DNA of 64,000 nt. Source: Alphaproteobacteria bacterium (GTDB lineage: Bacteria; Pseudomonadota; Alphaproteobacteria; Sphingomonadales; Kordiimonadaceae). Position 1 is the first letter of the stretch, and every line of letters starts with the position of its first letter. The stretch is taken from assembly GCA_021774735.1 (NCBI GenBank), contig JAJFIS010000009.1:50141-114140 (forward strand). The letters run 5' to 3'. Positions 27,404 through 36,159 of this stretch are shown here, piece after piece. Under the pieces are notes generated by a model that did no database searches, was not told the DNA's origin, and saw only the letters and a list, made by a program, of their open reading frames with translations. The position numbers and the translations under genes were made by a program.

Positions 27404-27479
27404 GGTAACAAAAACATATTACAATCAACATTTATGAATAGATATTGCCTTTTATTTGATATGTGTTATTCATATATGA

Positions 27480-28373
27480 ATGATTGATTGGAATGATTTA
27501 CATTATTTTCACATAATGTCGGAGACAGGTAGTCTGTCTGCGGCAGCAAAAAAGCTGAAGGTTAGTCAGCCAACTTTGAGCCGTCGTTTAACGGCTTTAG
27601 AAGAGCAAGCAGGAAATATCTTATTTCTGCGCACTCGCAACGGTCTTGAGCTAACTCAGGCAGGTGAAGCCTTAATCGACCATGCCGCCCATATGCAGCA
27701 TGATGCCTATGCCATTGAGCGTCTGATCACAGGTCAATCACCGGATCTAGACGGCGAGGTTGTCATATCAGCAATTGAAAGCATCGGCGCAAGGTGGCTC
27801 ATCCCTCAGCTGGCGCCTTTTCAAAAAAAATACCCCAAAATATGCCTTGATGTGCGGGTGGAGAATGCTGTTACCGACCTTATGAAGCATGAGGCTGATA
27901 TAGCCATAAGAATGTTTCGTCCCAGTCAGGGTGATTTAATCGCCCGCAAAATGGTGCCTATGCGCTTTGGCCTTTATGCTCATAAAGATTATTTAGCCGC
28001 CCGTGGCACCCCAAAGTCATTAGAGGACATTGCCAATCATGATGTGATTATGCCAAGCCGTGACCTTATCGATAGTTTGGGCAAAGAACATTTTATAAAT
28101 GCTGTTAATATGGGCCATATTGTTGTCCGCTCTAACAATATGACGGCGCTGGCAGGCGCGGTTTCCATAGGCATGGGTATTGGGGTCAATAGCTGCTTGC
28201 TCGCCCGTCAAAACCCAGACTTGGTGCGCATCATGCCTGAAATGGTACTTTTCGAAACAGAAGTATGGCTTGTTACCCACCCTGATTTGCGCCGTAGCGC
28301 CCGTATCCGCGCTACATTTGACTTCTTAGGCGATTTAATAATGGCGAATAAAAAAAGCTTCGCCGGTGAATAG
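27480..28373 (+). CDS. LysR family transcriptional regulator
   Basis: A 297-residue LysR regulator. The N-terminal winged helix is clear (DLHYFHIMSETGSLSAAAKKLKVSQPTLSRRLTALEEQ, residues 6-43), with the usual VSQPTLSRRL recognition helix; the effector domain follows, with the PQLAPFQKKYPKICLDVRVE region and MGIGVNSCLLARQ. It is divergent from the TPR gene, with which it shares a 160-base region containing two palindromes, and convergent with the large regulatory protein 15 bases away. The inducer is unknown. Confidence 0.92.
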   Translation: MIDWNDLHYFHIMSETGSLSAAAKKLKVSQPTLSRRLTALEEQAGNILFLRTRNGLELTQAGEALIDHAAHMQHDAYAIERLITGQSPDLDGEVVISAIESIGARWLIPQLAPFQKKYPKICLDVRVENAVTDLMKHEADIAIRMFRPSQGDLIARKMVPMRFGLYAHKDYLAARGTPKSLEDIANHDVIMPSRDLIDSLGKEHFINAVNMGHIVVRSNNMTALAGAVSIGMGIGVNSCLLARQNPDLVRIMPEMVLFETEVWLVTHPDLRRSARIRATFDFLGDLIMANKKSFAGE

Positions 28374-28388
28374 GTAGCTCAAGGATTT

Positions 28389-30560
28389 TTAGCCCTGCGA
28401 AGCGATGTCCATTGTTGCGATTAACTTGTTGCCTTTGCCGTCATATTTTAAAGATGAGAATATTCTAGTGGCCATAAAAATTCCCCGACCACTTTTCTCT
28501 GTGTGGTTTTCCTTATACATTTCCAATTCCTGCAAATAGTCAAAGCCTTCACCCGGATCCGTTATTGTAAACTCCACATAGCCAGAACGGCGTACAAACT
28601 GAATGGTCGCTTGCATATCGCGGTATATGGACATTGAGCTGCGCACATGCATCTCGGTGCTTAAATCGCCACACTCCACAAGCTCTGCTTTTCTCACTCT
28701 ACCAATGCTCAAACAGCCATGTTCCACGGCATTGACCATCAATTCCATCAAGCCAATTGAGGCCAATAAGGGATCAGAGCATGTAACCGATAGAATAGCA
28801 GCTAAAGCCTGTGCTTCTCGGCGACTAGAAAAGTTAAACATACCTTCCTTGACATGTATTTGTCCTGCACGGCGCCATTCAACTTTTCTTTTAATTTGAA
28901 CAATTTGGTCGTAGCGCGACGATACACTAACAATGAGTTGTTTTAACCGTGATTGAGATACATTAGGGCTCAATATATAATCTGCGCCCATGCTCAATAG
29001 CTTTTCATCGCTTACGGCCCATGTTGGATTATTAATCACAACGATCGGAATTCCCCGAAGCGTCGATTGACTGCGTATATAGCCGATCCAATCCCTTACA
29101 GTTTGCAAAGTTAAAGGGGTTTCCATAAGAACCATATGAAATATTTGCTCGGCCTTTAAAAGGTGGCCCCCTGTTTCATCATTATTTTTTGCCAAAATAA
29201 AATGAATTTGGTCATCGTTTAATGATGTAATTTTCTCAACATTACTATTTTCATGAACAAGCGCTAAAATCTGAAATGTTTCCGCTTCAGTTGTGGAAAC
29301 TTCATCCCAATCTTCAATGGTTTTGCTGTCTAAAAAATGAACGCAGATAGCAGTTAAGTCATCTTCTAATATGCGCGGTACTTGTCGATAAAATTCGCCC
29401 AACAATGTTGGTAATAATTCATCATCTACAAATTTTTCATGATTATCGGCAATTAAGCCTCTCAAGCCCGTTTCAGACAATATCTCCCCGCTGATATTTT
29501 CAGTTTCAATCAGTGCATCGCTATAACAAAAAAGGACTTCGCTAGGATGGAAATCAACATCCTGATTTTCATAGTCCGGCCAATTCGTAATGCCTACCGG
29601 TATACCCGATGTATCAATAGTGCGAATATCTGTTCTACGGTCGTGGCCAATGATGAAAGGTTTGGGTGATGCAGCGCCCACATAGGTGATTTTCTGCTCT
29701 GAAAAGTCAATAACACCGTAAAACATAGTGCCATATTGACCTGTAGGAAATACTTCGGTCAGTTCTTGATTTAAGGCGCTTAAAAATGCCGCCGGATCGC
29801 CGCGTAAATGCGTATGGCGGTTCATAATTTCATGGACTCGAAATGTATTCATCGCGGCCCCAACACCGTGACCTACAATATCAAGTGTATAAAGCCCGAG
29901 CCGTTCATTATCTATCGGCCAAACGCCCCATAGGTCACCACTTAGCTCGCTAGACGCTCGATAAAAAGATTCGATCTGTATGCCATATTTCTGCTGAATA
30001 CCCCATATAACATTATCCGATGGCATCAAGTCTCGTTGCATGTCATGGGCAATCGACAGTTCGCCTTGCATACGGTCATAAAAATGCGATAAATTTTGGA
30101 TCAAAAAGCGATTTTCAAGGTGCAAACGCACACGAGCAATCATTTCTGGTTCATTTATGGGCTTAGAGACAAAGTCTGTTCCTCCGGCCTCAAAAACCTT
30201 AGCTCTTTCCTCTGCTGTTTCTGCTGCAGATTGAACCAAAATTGGTAGGTCTCGTGTATTTTTAAGTGACCTTAAATGACGGCATACTTCATAACCATTC
30301 ATCTTGGGCATATTAAGGTCTAAAATAATAAGGTCTGGCCTTGCTTGTTCAACTGCAAGCAGAGCTTCCTTGCCGTCAAAGGCAAAGGTGATATTTTCAA
30401 ACCCAACTTTTGTCAGAGCTGTACCAATGAGGCGGCACATTATTGGCACATCATCAACAATAAGGATTTTTGCGGAGCGAATTCTTTGGGATAAATCAGC
30501 AGACCCAGCACTATAGGACTTCAACGAAGGCTCCGTCGGATTATTTTCCACGCCGAACAT
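28389..30560 (-). CDS. Receiver-PP2C phosphatase-pseudoreceiver-HATPase protein (HsbR-like)
   Basis: A 723-residue partner-switch regulator. Domains: a receiver (31-148; phosphoacceptor Asp81, Lys133), a SpoIIE-type PP2C phosphatase (about 195-410; SGDLWG, DIVGHG, and the metal-binding EDDLTAI), a receiver-like segment (428-548) in which the Asp is Glu480 (HMVLMETPLT) and which is probably unphosphorylated, and an RsbW-like HATPase (590-723; ELMVNAVEHG, DPGEGFD, GRGIFM). It should dephosphorylate and phosphorylate a STAS partner, the next gene upstream on this strand (21 bases away). No sigma factor is nearby. Confidence 0.88.
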   Translation of the reverse strand: MFGVENNPTEPSLKSYSAGSADLSQRIRSAKILIVDDVPIMCRLIGTALTKVGFENITFAFDGKEALLAVEQARPDLIILDLNMPKMNGYEVCRHLRSLKNTRDLPILVQSAAETAEERAKVFEAGGTDFVSKPINEPEMIARVRLHLENRFLIQNLSHFYDRMQGELSIAHDMQRDLMPSDNVIWGIQQKYGIQIESFYRASSELSGDLWGVWPIDNERLGLYTLDIVGHGVGAAMNTFRVHEIMNRHTHLRGDPAAFLSALNQELTEVFPTGQYGTMFYGVIDFSEQKITYVGAASPKPFIIGHDRRTDIRTIDTSGIPVGITNWPDYENQDVDFHPSEVLFCYSDALIETENISGEILSETGLRGLIADNHEKFVDDELLPTLLGEFYRQVPRILEDDLTAICVHFLDSKTIEDWDEVSTTEAETFQILALVHENSNVEKITSLNDDQIHFILAKNNDETGGHLLKAEQIFHMVLMETPLTLQTVRDWIGYIRSQSTLRGIPIVVINNPTWAVSDEKLLSMGADYILSPNVSQSRLKQLIVSVSSRYDQIVQIKRKVEWRRAGQIHVKEGMFNFSSRREAQALAAILSVTCSDPLLASIGLMELMVNAVEHGCLSIGRVRKAELVECGDLSTEMHVRSSMSIYRDMQATIQFVRRSGYVEFTITDPGEGFDYLQELEMYKENHTEKSGRGIFMATRIFSSLKYDGKGNKLIATMDIASQG

Positions 30561-30581
30561 AACAGTTTCCGATAGTAATCG

Positions 30582-30878
30582 CTATTTCAGAAGGTCTGAA
30601 AGTTTTGTAAGCTTTAGCATACTTTGAACGTGCCCCTGAGCCCCCACAACAGATATCTTCCAGCCAGCTGAATCTGCTTGCTCTTTTGCAATTAAGAACA
30701 TGCCTAAGCCTGCACTATCAATTCTTTCAACCTTGCTAACGTCCATTTCACAAACTTCAAAATCATGCTCTGCAAGTGATGTTAACATTCTGCGAAATCC
30801 TGAATTCTCAGAAAATGTAATATCGCCCCCGATTATAACCCTTATTGAATTTTCATTTTTCTCAATTTCGTGCTGCAT
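30582..30878 (-). CDS. STAS-domain anti-anti-sigma factor (HsbA/SpoIIAA-like)
   Basis: A 98-residue single STAS domain; Ser55 in ERIDSAGLGMF is the phosphorylatable serine of this family. It binds or releases an HATPase-type kinase depending on phosphorylation. The gene is cotranscribed with the downstream phosphatase-kinase protein (21 bases apart), so they should form one partner switch. I start at ATG 30878 because AAAGG lies 9 bases before it, whereas ATG 30905 has no ribosome-binding site. Confidence 0.9.
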   Translation of the reverse strand: MQHEIEKNENSIRVIIGGDITFSENSGFRRMLTSLAEHDFEVCEMDVSKVERIDSAGLGMFLIAKEQADSAGWKISVVGAQGHVQSMLKLTKLSDLLK

Positions 30879-31095
30879 CAGCCAGCCTTTATTTCTCTTA
30901 TTCATTACAATTTTTGCGCTAAATTATATCATGCCCTATTACCGCTCTTATTGATAGGATTATCCAATGTTAATAGAAGTGATATTTTTAGACTTTTTAG
31001 CATGCACCTAACTTAATAAAGCAGTAACTATTATTACATAAAATATTTTTGGGAATAATGGTAATTGCAAGATGTGGGATTGAAATAGGCTTTAA

Positions 31096-32580
31096 ATGGA
31101 TATCAAAATAAATACGCAGGAAAGTGATTTAGAAGCCCTTGTAAATAACATTGATCAGGGAATACTTGTTCATGTAAACTTTACCCCGCTTTTTATGAAT
31201 GATTATTTGCTTAATTTCATTGGTGTACCTTTAGATACAGAGAATATCAGTGATCTAAACATCTTTAATTATGTCCATGAAGATGACCGACCTCTCATTA
31301 CTGAAAATTTTTCAAAACGGATAAATGACAATAGCCCATTAGAATCCTATGAAATTTGGCTAAGGCACAAGGATGGTGAACTAAAAAGGGTCATCATTAA
31401 TATGCGAAATATAAAGTGGCAGGGTGAGAAGGCTATTCTAGTGCTTATTACCGATACCTCAGCCATGTATAATCTAAAAATGGAAAAAGAAAGGCTTGAC
31501 TTACTATTCCATGATCTTTTTGAATTTAGCCCAAATGCTTTATCAATTTCTAGGACAAATGACGGCAAATTTCTCAAAATTAACAATGCTTTTACTGAAA
31601 TTTTTGGGTATTCCTCTGATGAATTAGTCGGAAACACAGCACTAGATCTCAATTTATGGGTCGATATTAAAGACCGCCAAGAGCTAGTATCTATGCTAAC
31701 GAGTGAGAACCGAAGCTTCACAATGGTGATAAAAGCCCGCCATAAAAATGGACATTATTTTCACTGCCGCATAACGGCTGTCTCCACCAATATTCAAGAT
31801 GAAAACTATATCATGATGACCGGTGAAAATATTGATGAGCAAATTAATTACGAAAAAGAATTGATGAAGCAAAAAGAATTAGCCGAGCAGGCTAATCATA
31901 GTAAGTCAGACTTTCTCGCCTCCATGAGTCACGAACTTCGAACACCGCTAAATGCTATTCTTGGCTTTTCAGAAGTCATTCAAAACCAAATACTTGGCCC
32001 CATTGGAATTCCTAAGTATTTGGAGTATGTAAATGATATACATTATAGTGGCGTAAACCTGCTAGAAATTATCAATGATATATTGGATCTATCCAAGGTG
32101 GAATCTGGCCGGCTTAACGTGAATTTCAAAGAAACATATATTGCCGATTTATTTAATGAAGTCAGTCGATTGATTGTCACAGAGGCTGAAAAAAAGAACA
32201 TTAATATCCAAGTAGATATTGAAGAATCTGATATGCAAATACGATTAGATGAAAAGCTCACTCGGCAATGTTTATTCAATTTATTATCTAACTCCATTAA
32301 ATTTTCTGATGAAGGAAGCATCATGTTATCCGCAGGGATAAGCGAGGGTGGTGCCACTTTATCAGTGAAAGATGTCGGCATCGGCATGACAAAAACTGAA
32401 ATTGATACAGCCCTTTCAGCATTTGGGCAGGTGGAATCAGTTTTAACCCGCAATCAATCTGGAACAGGGCTCGGATTACCATTGGTTTCTGCTTTCATGT
32501 CCGCGCAAGGTGGCACACTTACCATTGAGAGTGAACCCAGCACAGGCACCACTGTTAATTTATGGTTTCCCAACCAATAA
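31096..32580 (+). CDS. Cytoplasmic PAS-PAS histidine kinase
   Basis: A 494-residue sensor kinase without membrane helices or signal peptide. Two PAS folds (about 10-125 and 145-250), a coiled segment with repeated KQKELAEQANHSK, then a HisKA domain with phosphorylated His279 in FLASMSHELRTPLN, N box LFNLLSNSIKF, G1 KDVGIGM and G2 GTGLGLPLV. It senses a soluble signal or redox state. It is divergent from the STAS gene across 190 bases, and the receiver of the phosphatase-kinase protein is the natural partner for phosphotransfer, although this is inferred from position. Confidence 0.9.
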   Translation: MDIKINTQESDLEALVNNIDQGILVHVNFTPLFMNDYLLNFIGVPLDTENISDLNIFNYVHEDDRPLITENFSKRINDNSPLESYEIWLRHKDGELKRVIINMRNIKWQGEKAILVLITDTSAMYNLKMEKERLDLLFHDLFEFSPNALSISRTNDGKFLKINNAFTEIFGYSSDELVGNTALDLNLWVDIKDRQELVSMLTSENRSFTMVIKARHKNGHYFHCRITAVSTNIQDENYIMMTGENIDEQINYEKELMKQKELAEQANHSKSDFLASMSHELRTPLNAILGFSEVIQNQILGPIGIPKYLEYVNDIHYSGVNLLEIINDILDLSKVESGRLNVNFKETYIADLFNEVSRLIVTEAEKKNINIQVDIEESDMQIRLDEKLTRQCLFNLLSNSIKFSDEGSIMLSAGISEGGATLSVKDVGIGMTKTEIDTALSAFGQVESVLTRNQSGTGLGLPLVSAFMSAQGGTLTIESEPSTGTTVNLWFPNQ

Positions 32581-32684
32581 TGAAAATCATAATGTCTAAG
32601 TATTTTTAATAACAGCAGACTTGGCAGTATTATTGCCATCGTCTATGAGCTAAGATACGAATAATTTATCGCGAGGAGCATCCA

Positions 32685-32960
32685 ATGAAAACTGTTTTTG
32701 TCCAAATCAAATGCGAGCTTGGCAAAACTTATGATGTTGCAGCCTTTTTGGCTGATGAAGTTCCCCAAGTGCGTTCTGTCCATAGTACGTCAGGCAACTA
32801 TGACCTGTTGGCACAATTTCAACTGACTGAGAATGATGAAATTGGTCGTTTTGTTACCGGCGTCGTGCAAACCACCCCTGGTATTAAGGACACTTATACC
32901 ATCATTGGCCTGAATGCTTTCACCGTTGAGCCTAACGCTAATGACCGCGATAATCTGTAA
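32685..32960 (+). CDS. Stand-alone Lrp/AsnC-type ligand-binding (RAM) domain
   Basis: A 91-residue protein consisting only of the alpha/beta RAM domain found at the C-terminus of Lrp/AsnC regulators (VFVQIKCELG; VRSVHSTSGNYDLLAQFQL; TPGIKDTYTIIGLNAF). There is no helix-turn-helix. Such single-domain proteins form oligomers and can bind amino acids or pair with full Lrp proteins. An AGGAG ribosome-binding site lies 6 bases before the ATG. It converges with kynB 2 bases away, which hints at a link to tryptophan but does not prove it. Confidence 0.85.
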   Translation: MKTVFVQIKCELGKTYDVAAFLADEVPQVRSVHSTSGNYDLLAQFQLTENDEIGRFVTGVVQTTPGIKDTYTIIGLNAFTVEPNANDRDNL

Positions 32961-32962
32961 AC

Positions 32963-33592
32963 TTAAAGCTCTCTCAATACTGCTCTAACCGGGGCGGCAT
33001 CAGCGCCTTCAATTTTTAGGGGCATGGCGATAAGTTCATATTGTCCTTCTGCTATTTTATCCAGCACCAAACCTTCTAATATAGCCATGCTATGTGTCTT
33101 AACCGCCATATGGGCATTAAGTGTTTTTGATGTTTCAGGGTCAAGCGAAGGGGCATCAACACCGATTAAAATAACGCCGCGCGCTGCAAGCTGATTAATT
33201 AAAGAGGCATCAACGGGGCGGAAGTCATGTTCCCATAAACCATGAGGAAATTTACTATATGTGCGAAGAATAACCCGCGATAGTTTCGCCGGCAGCTGTT
33301 CCATCACCTCAACCGGCATAACCGGTCCAGCGCCCGAAGTGACGTCAATTACATGACAAGGCCCAATATAGGGAACTAAGTCAACTTGCTCAATCGTTAA
33401 GCCATCATCGTCATAATGGCGCGGTGCATCAGCGTGACTGCCGCTGTGGGTTGACATAGTAACTTTGCTAACATTAACGGGGCAATCTGGCCCTATGGAC
33501 CAGGTATCAGAAGCATTAAAAGCTGTATCACCGGGCCAAACTGGCAGTGAAGGGCGCAAAATTTGCGAAATATCCCATAGCTTACTAGGCAT
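32963..33592 (-). CDS. kynB: Kynurenine formamidase (arylformamidase)
   Basis: KynB hydrolyses N-formylkynurenine to kynurenine, the second step of tryptophan degradation. The 209-residue protein belongs to the cyclase/KynB family: WDISQILRPSLPVWPGDT at the start, and the metal-binding STHSGSHADAPRHY (about 58-71), plus LIGVDAPSLDPETSKTL near 150. Start ATG 33592 shares one base with the kynA stop (TAATG), so translation is coupled; an earlier start would overlap kynA further. KynU is not present, so the pathway stops at kynurenine here. Confidence 0.93.
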   Translation of the reverse strand: MPSKLWDISQILRPSLPVWPGDTAFNASDTWSIGPDCPVNVSKVTMSTHSGSHADAPRHYDDDGLTIEQVDLVPYIGPCHVIDVTSGAGPVMPVEVMEQLPAKLSRVILRTYSKFPHGLWEHDFRPVDASLINQLAARGVILIGVDAPSLDPETSKTLNAHMAVKTHSMAILEGLVLDKIAEGQYELIAMPLKIEGADAAPVRAVLREL

Positions 33593-34437
33593 TATAACTG
33601 CGTCCGAACCGACCAAAGTTCAGGAAAAAAGCTTAGGTCCAGTGCCTTAACCAAATAGTTCACACCCGCTGTTCCGCCTGTGCCCCGCTTAAAGCCAATG
33701 GTGCGTTCAACGGTCTTCAAATGGGCAAAACGCCAAAGTTGAAAGTGATATTCAAGGTCAACGAGCTTTTCAGCCAGTTCGTATAAGTCCCAGTATTTTT
33801 CTGTATCGCTATATACAGTCAACCATGCAGCCTCCACCGCAGGGTTGGCGCTATAGGGCTGCGACCAGTCCCGCTCGACAACATCACCCGGCAGTTCAAA
33901 ACCACGTTTGGCCAGCAATTGTAAGGTCAGGTCATAAAAGCTGGGAGCATTTAAAATTTCTTCCAAACGCTGATACCGCTCCGGATGGCCCCGGTGGGCT
34001 TCAACCATCGAAGCATTTTTATTGCCAAGCGTAAATTCCATAGCCCGATATTGATAGGACTGAAAGCCTGAGCTTTGACCTAGAGTGTCGCGAAAACTGG
34101 AATAATCCGCCGGGGTCATTGTCGATAGAACCTCCCACGCCTGCAGAAGCTGAGCCTGAATTTTTGTAACTCTTGAAAGCATTTTTGAAACGGGGCCAAG
34201 CTCACCAATGCGCACTTGTTCCATCGCGGCTGTAATTTCATGGATGCAAAGTTTCATCCATAGTTCAGCCACATGGTGAATGACAATGAACAACATTTCG
34301 TCATGTTCACCTGATCGTGGCTTTTGCGCTGATAACAGGGTCTCAAGATCTAAATAATCACCATAACTAATATCTTGATCCCAATGAATTTTCTCACCAG
34401 AAACATCAACAGCATCTTTCACTCGATCGCTCATCAT
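33592..34437 (-). CDS. kynA: Tryptophan 2,3-dioxygenase
   Basis: KynA is a haem enzyme that inserts oxygen into the tryptophan indole ring. The 281-residue protein has the family layout, including IHWDQDISYGDYLDLETLLSA near the start, EMLFIVIHHVAELWMKL (with conserved active-site His), SGFQSYQYRAMEF, and the C-terminal WRFAHLKTVERTIGFKRGTGGT with the haem-ligand His. A strong AGGGGG lies before the ATG. It is coupled with kynB. gabD lies upstream in the same direction only 18 bases away. Confidence 0.97.
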   Translation of the reverse strand: MMSDRVKDAVDVSGEKIHWDQDISYGDYLDLETLLSAQKPRSGEHDEMLFIVIHHVAELWMKLCIHEITAAMEQVRIGELGPVSKMLSRVTKIQAQLLQAWEVLSTMTPADYSSFRDTLGQSSGFQSYQYRAMEFTLGNKNASMVEAHRGHPERYQRLEEILNAPSFYDLTLQLLAKRGFELPGDVVERDWSQPYSANPAVEAAWLTVYSDTEKYWDLYELAEKLVDLEYHFQLWRFAHLKTVERTIGFKRGTGGTAGVNYLVKALDLSFFPELWSVRTQL

Positions 34438-34455
34438 ATACCCCCTTGTTAAGGA

Positions 34456-35904
34456 TTAAATTCCACCTAAACATACATATTTCATCTCAGTGAAATCGTC
34501 TATGCCATATTTGCTGCCTTCGCGGCCAATGCCCGATTGCTTGATGCCGCCAAAGGGTGCCACTTCGGTCGAAAACACCCCTTCATTCACCGCAACCATG
34601 CCATATTCTAATGCCTCTGCCACCCGCCATACACGGCCAATATCGCGAGCATAAAAATATGCCGCAAGTCCGTACGGGGTATCATTAGCAAGCTTGATAA
34701 CATCACCCTCATCTTTGAACCGAAAAAGCGCAGCAATGGGGCCAAAAATTTCGGTGGTGGCAATATCCATTCCCATAGTAACACCTGTTAAAACCGTTGG
34801 TTCATACCATGTGCCACCAAGGCTGCTTTTGTGGCCGCCAGCAGTAGCTACAGCACCCTTTTTGAGGGCATCCATCACTAGAGTCTCTACCTTCTCTAAG
34901 GCTTTATCATTTATCAAAGGGCCTACGGTGACACCATCATGCATACCATTGCCTATCTTTAATGCCTCAACAGCCAGTTTGAATTTAGCAGCAAAAACAT
35001 CATATATACCTTCTTGGACAAAAAACCGGTTAGCAGAAACACAGGTCTGACCTGCATTGCGATATTTACACAAAATAGCACCCGCAACAGCTTGATCAAT
35101 GTCAGCATCATCAAAAACAATGAAGGGTGCATTACCTCCCAGCTCCAATGATACCTTTTTAACCGTATCCGATGCTTGGCGCATCAGCAATTTGCCAACC
35201 GCTGTTGAGCCAGTGAAGGAAAGCTTACGCACAATGGGGTTTGAGGTTAGCTCACCACCGATTTCAGCCGCATTCAAGCCTGTTACAATGTTAATAACAC
35301 CTTTTGGAATGCCTGCACGGCCCGCTAGTTCCGCGAGCGCCAAGGCTGATAGTGGCGTGAACTCAGAGGGTTTAATAACTGCCGTGCAGCCCGCTGCCAG
35401 CGCAGGTGCTACTTTACGGGTGATCATGGCGCTCGGAAAGTTCCACGGAGTTATCGCCGCAACGACGCCAATGGGTTGCTTCAGAACTATAATCCGTTTA
35501 TCTGTGCCATGGGACGGAATAACATCGCCGTAAACCCGCTTGGCTTCCTCGGCGAACCATTCAATGAAACTAGCACCATAGCCAATTTCTCCGCGTGCTT
35601 CCGCTATTGGTTTACCTTGTTCAGCCGTCATAATCTGAGCTAAATCTTCACTCGCCGCCACAATCAAATCATGCCAACGCTTCAAAATGATTGAGCGCTC
35701 TTTTGCGGTTAATGCCCGCCAAGCTGGCAGAGCTTGTTCAGCTGCCTGAATAGCCTCATTTGTCTCTAATGCGCTCAAATCAGCAATATCTGCCAGATGC
35801 GCCCCCGTTGCGGGGTTTGTCACAGCAAACGTCTGTTTACCTGTAACCCAAGCACCATCAATATAGGCACTAGTCTTGAGTAATGTTCCGTCAGAAATAT
35901 TCAT
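34456..35904 (-). CDS. gabD: Succinate-semialdehyde dehydrogenase
   Basis: GabD oxidises succinate semialdehyde to succinate, the last step in GABA and putrescine degradation. Starting at ATG 35904 the protein has 482 residues, the same as the E. coli enzyme; TTG 35943 is the other in-frame option. Family motifs are ITPWNFPSAMITRK, ELGGNAPFIVFDDADID, the catalytic NAGQTCVSANRFFV, and EIFGPIAALFRF. It is divergent from the puuA-like and puuB-like genes, consistent with one polyamine pathway, and is followed by kynA in the same direction. Confidence 0.9.
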   Translation of the reverse strand: MNISDGTLLKTSAYIDGAWVTGKQTFAVTNPATGAHLADIADLSALETNEAIQAAEQALPAWRALTAKERSIILKRWHDLIVAASEDLAQIMTAEQGKPIAEARGEIGYGASFIEWFAEEAKRVYGDVIPSHGTDKRIIVLKQPIGVVAAITPWNFPSAMITRKVAPALAAGCTAVIKPSEFTPLSALALAELAGRAGIPKGVINIVTGLNAAEIGGELTSNPIVRKLSFTGSTAVGKLLMRQASDTVKKVSLELGGNAPFIVFDDADIDQAVAGAILCKYRNAGQTCVSANRFFVQEGIYDVFAAKFKLAVEALKIGNGMHDGVTVGPLINDKALEKVETLVMDALKKGAVATAGGHKSSLGGTWYEPTVLTGVTMGMDIATTEIFGPIAALFRFKDEGDVIKLANDTPYGLAAYFYARDIGRVWRVAEALEYGMVAVNEGVFSTEVAPFGGIKQSGIGREGSKYGIDDFTEMKYVCLGGI

Positions 35905-36159
35905 AATATATAATCCCAATATTATTACCCACTTATGGGGCAAGGCTATAAATCTTGATATAATCTATCCAACTAAAAGACTAGCACAGAAATGATCCTT
36001 TTTGGGTATAGCTGCCCAATCCACCGCCAATATGGTTGACATACTGGGGGGCATCAGGTCTACCCTGCTTGCTTGATATGTAAAGATTTTATGTAGCTCT
36101 GGGCTATTACTCGCAACAATGGACGGCTCTACTGGAAACAGTGTTCCGATGATAGCTAT

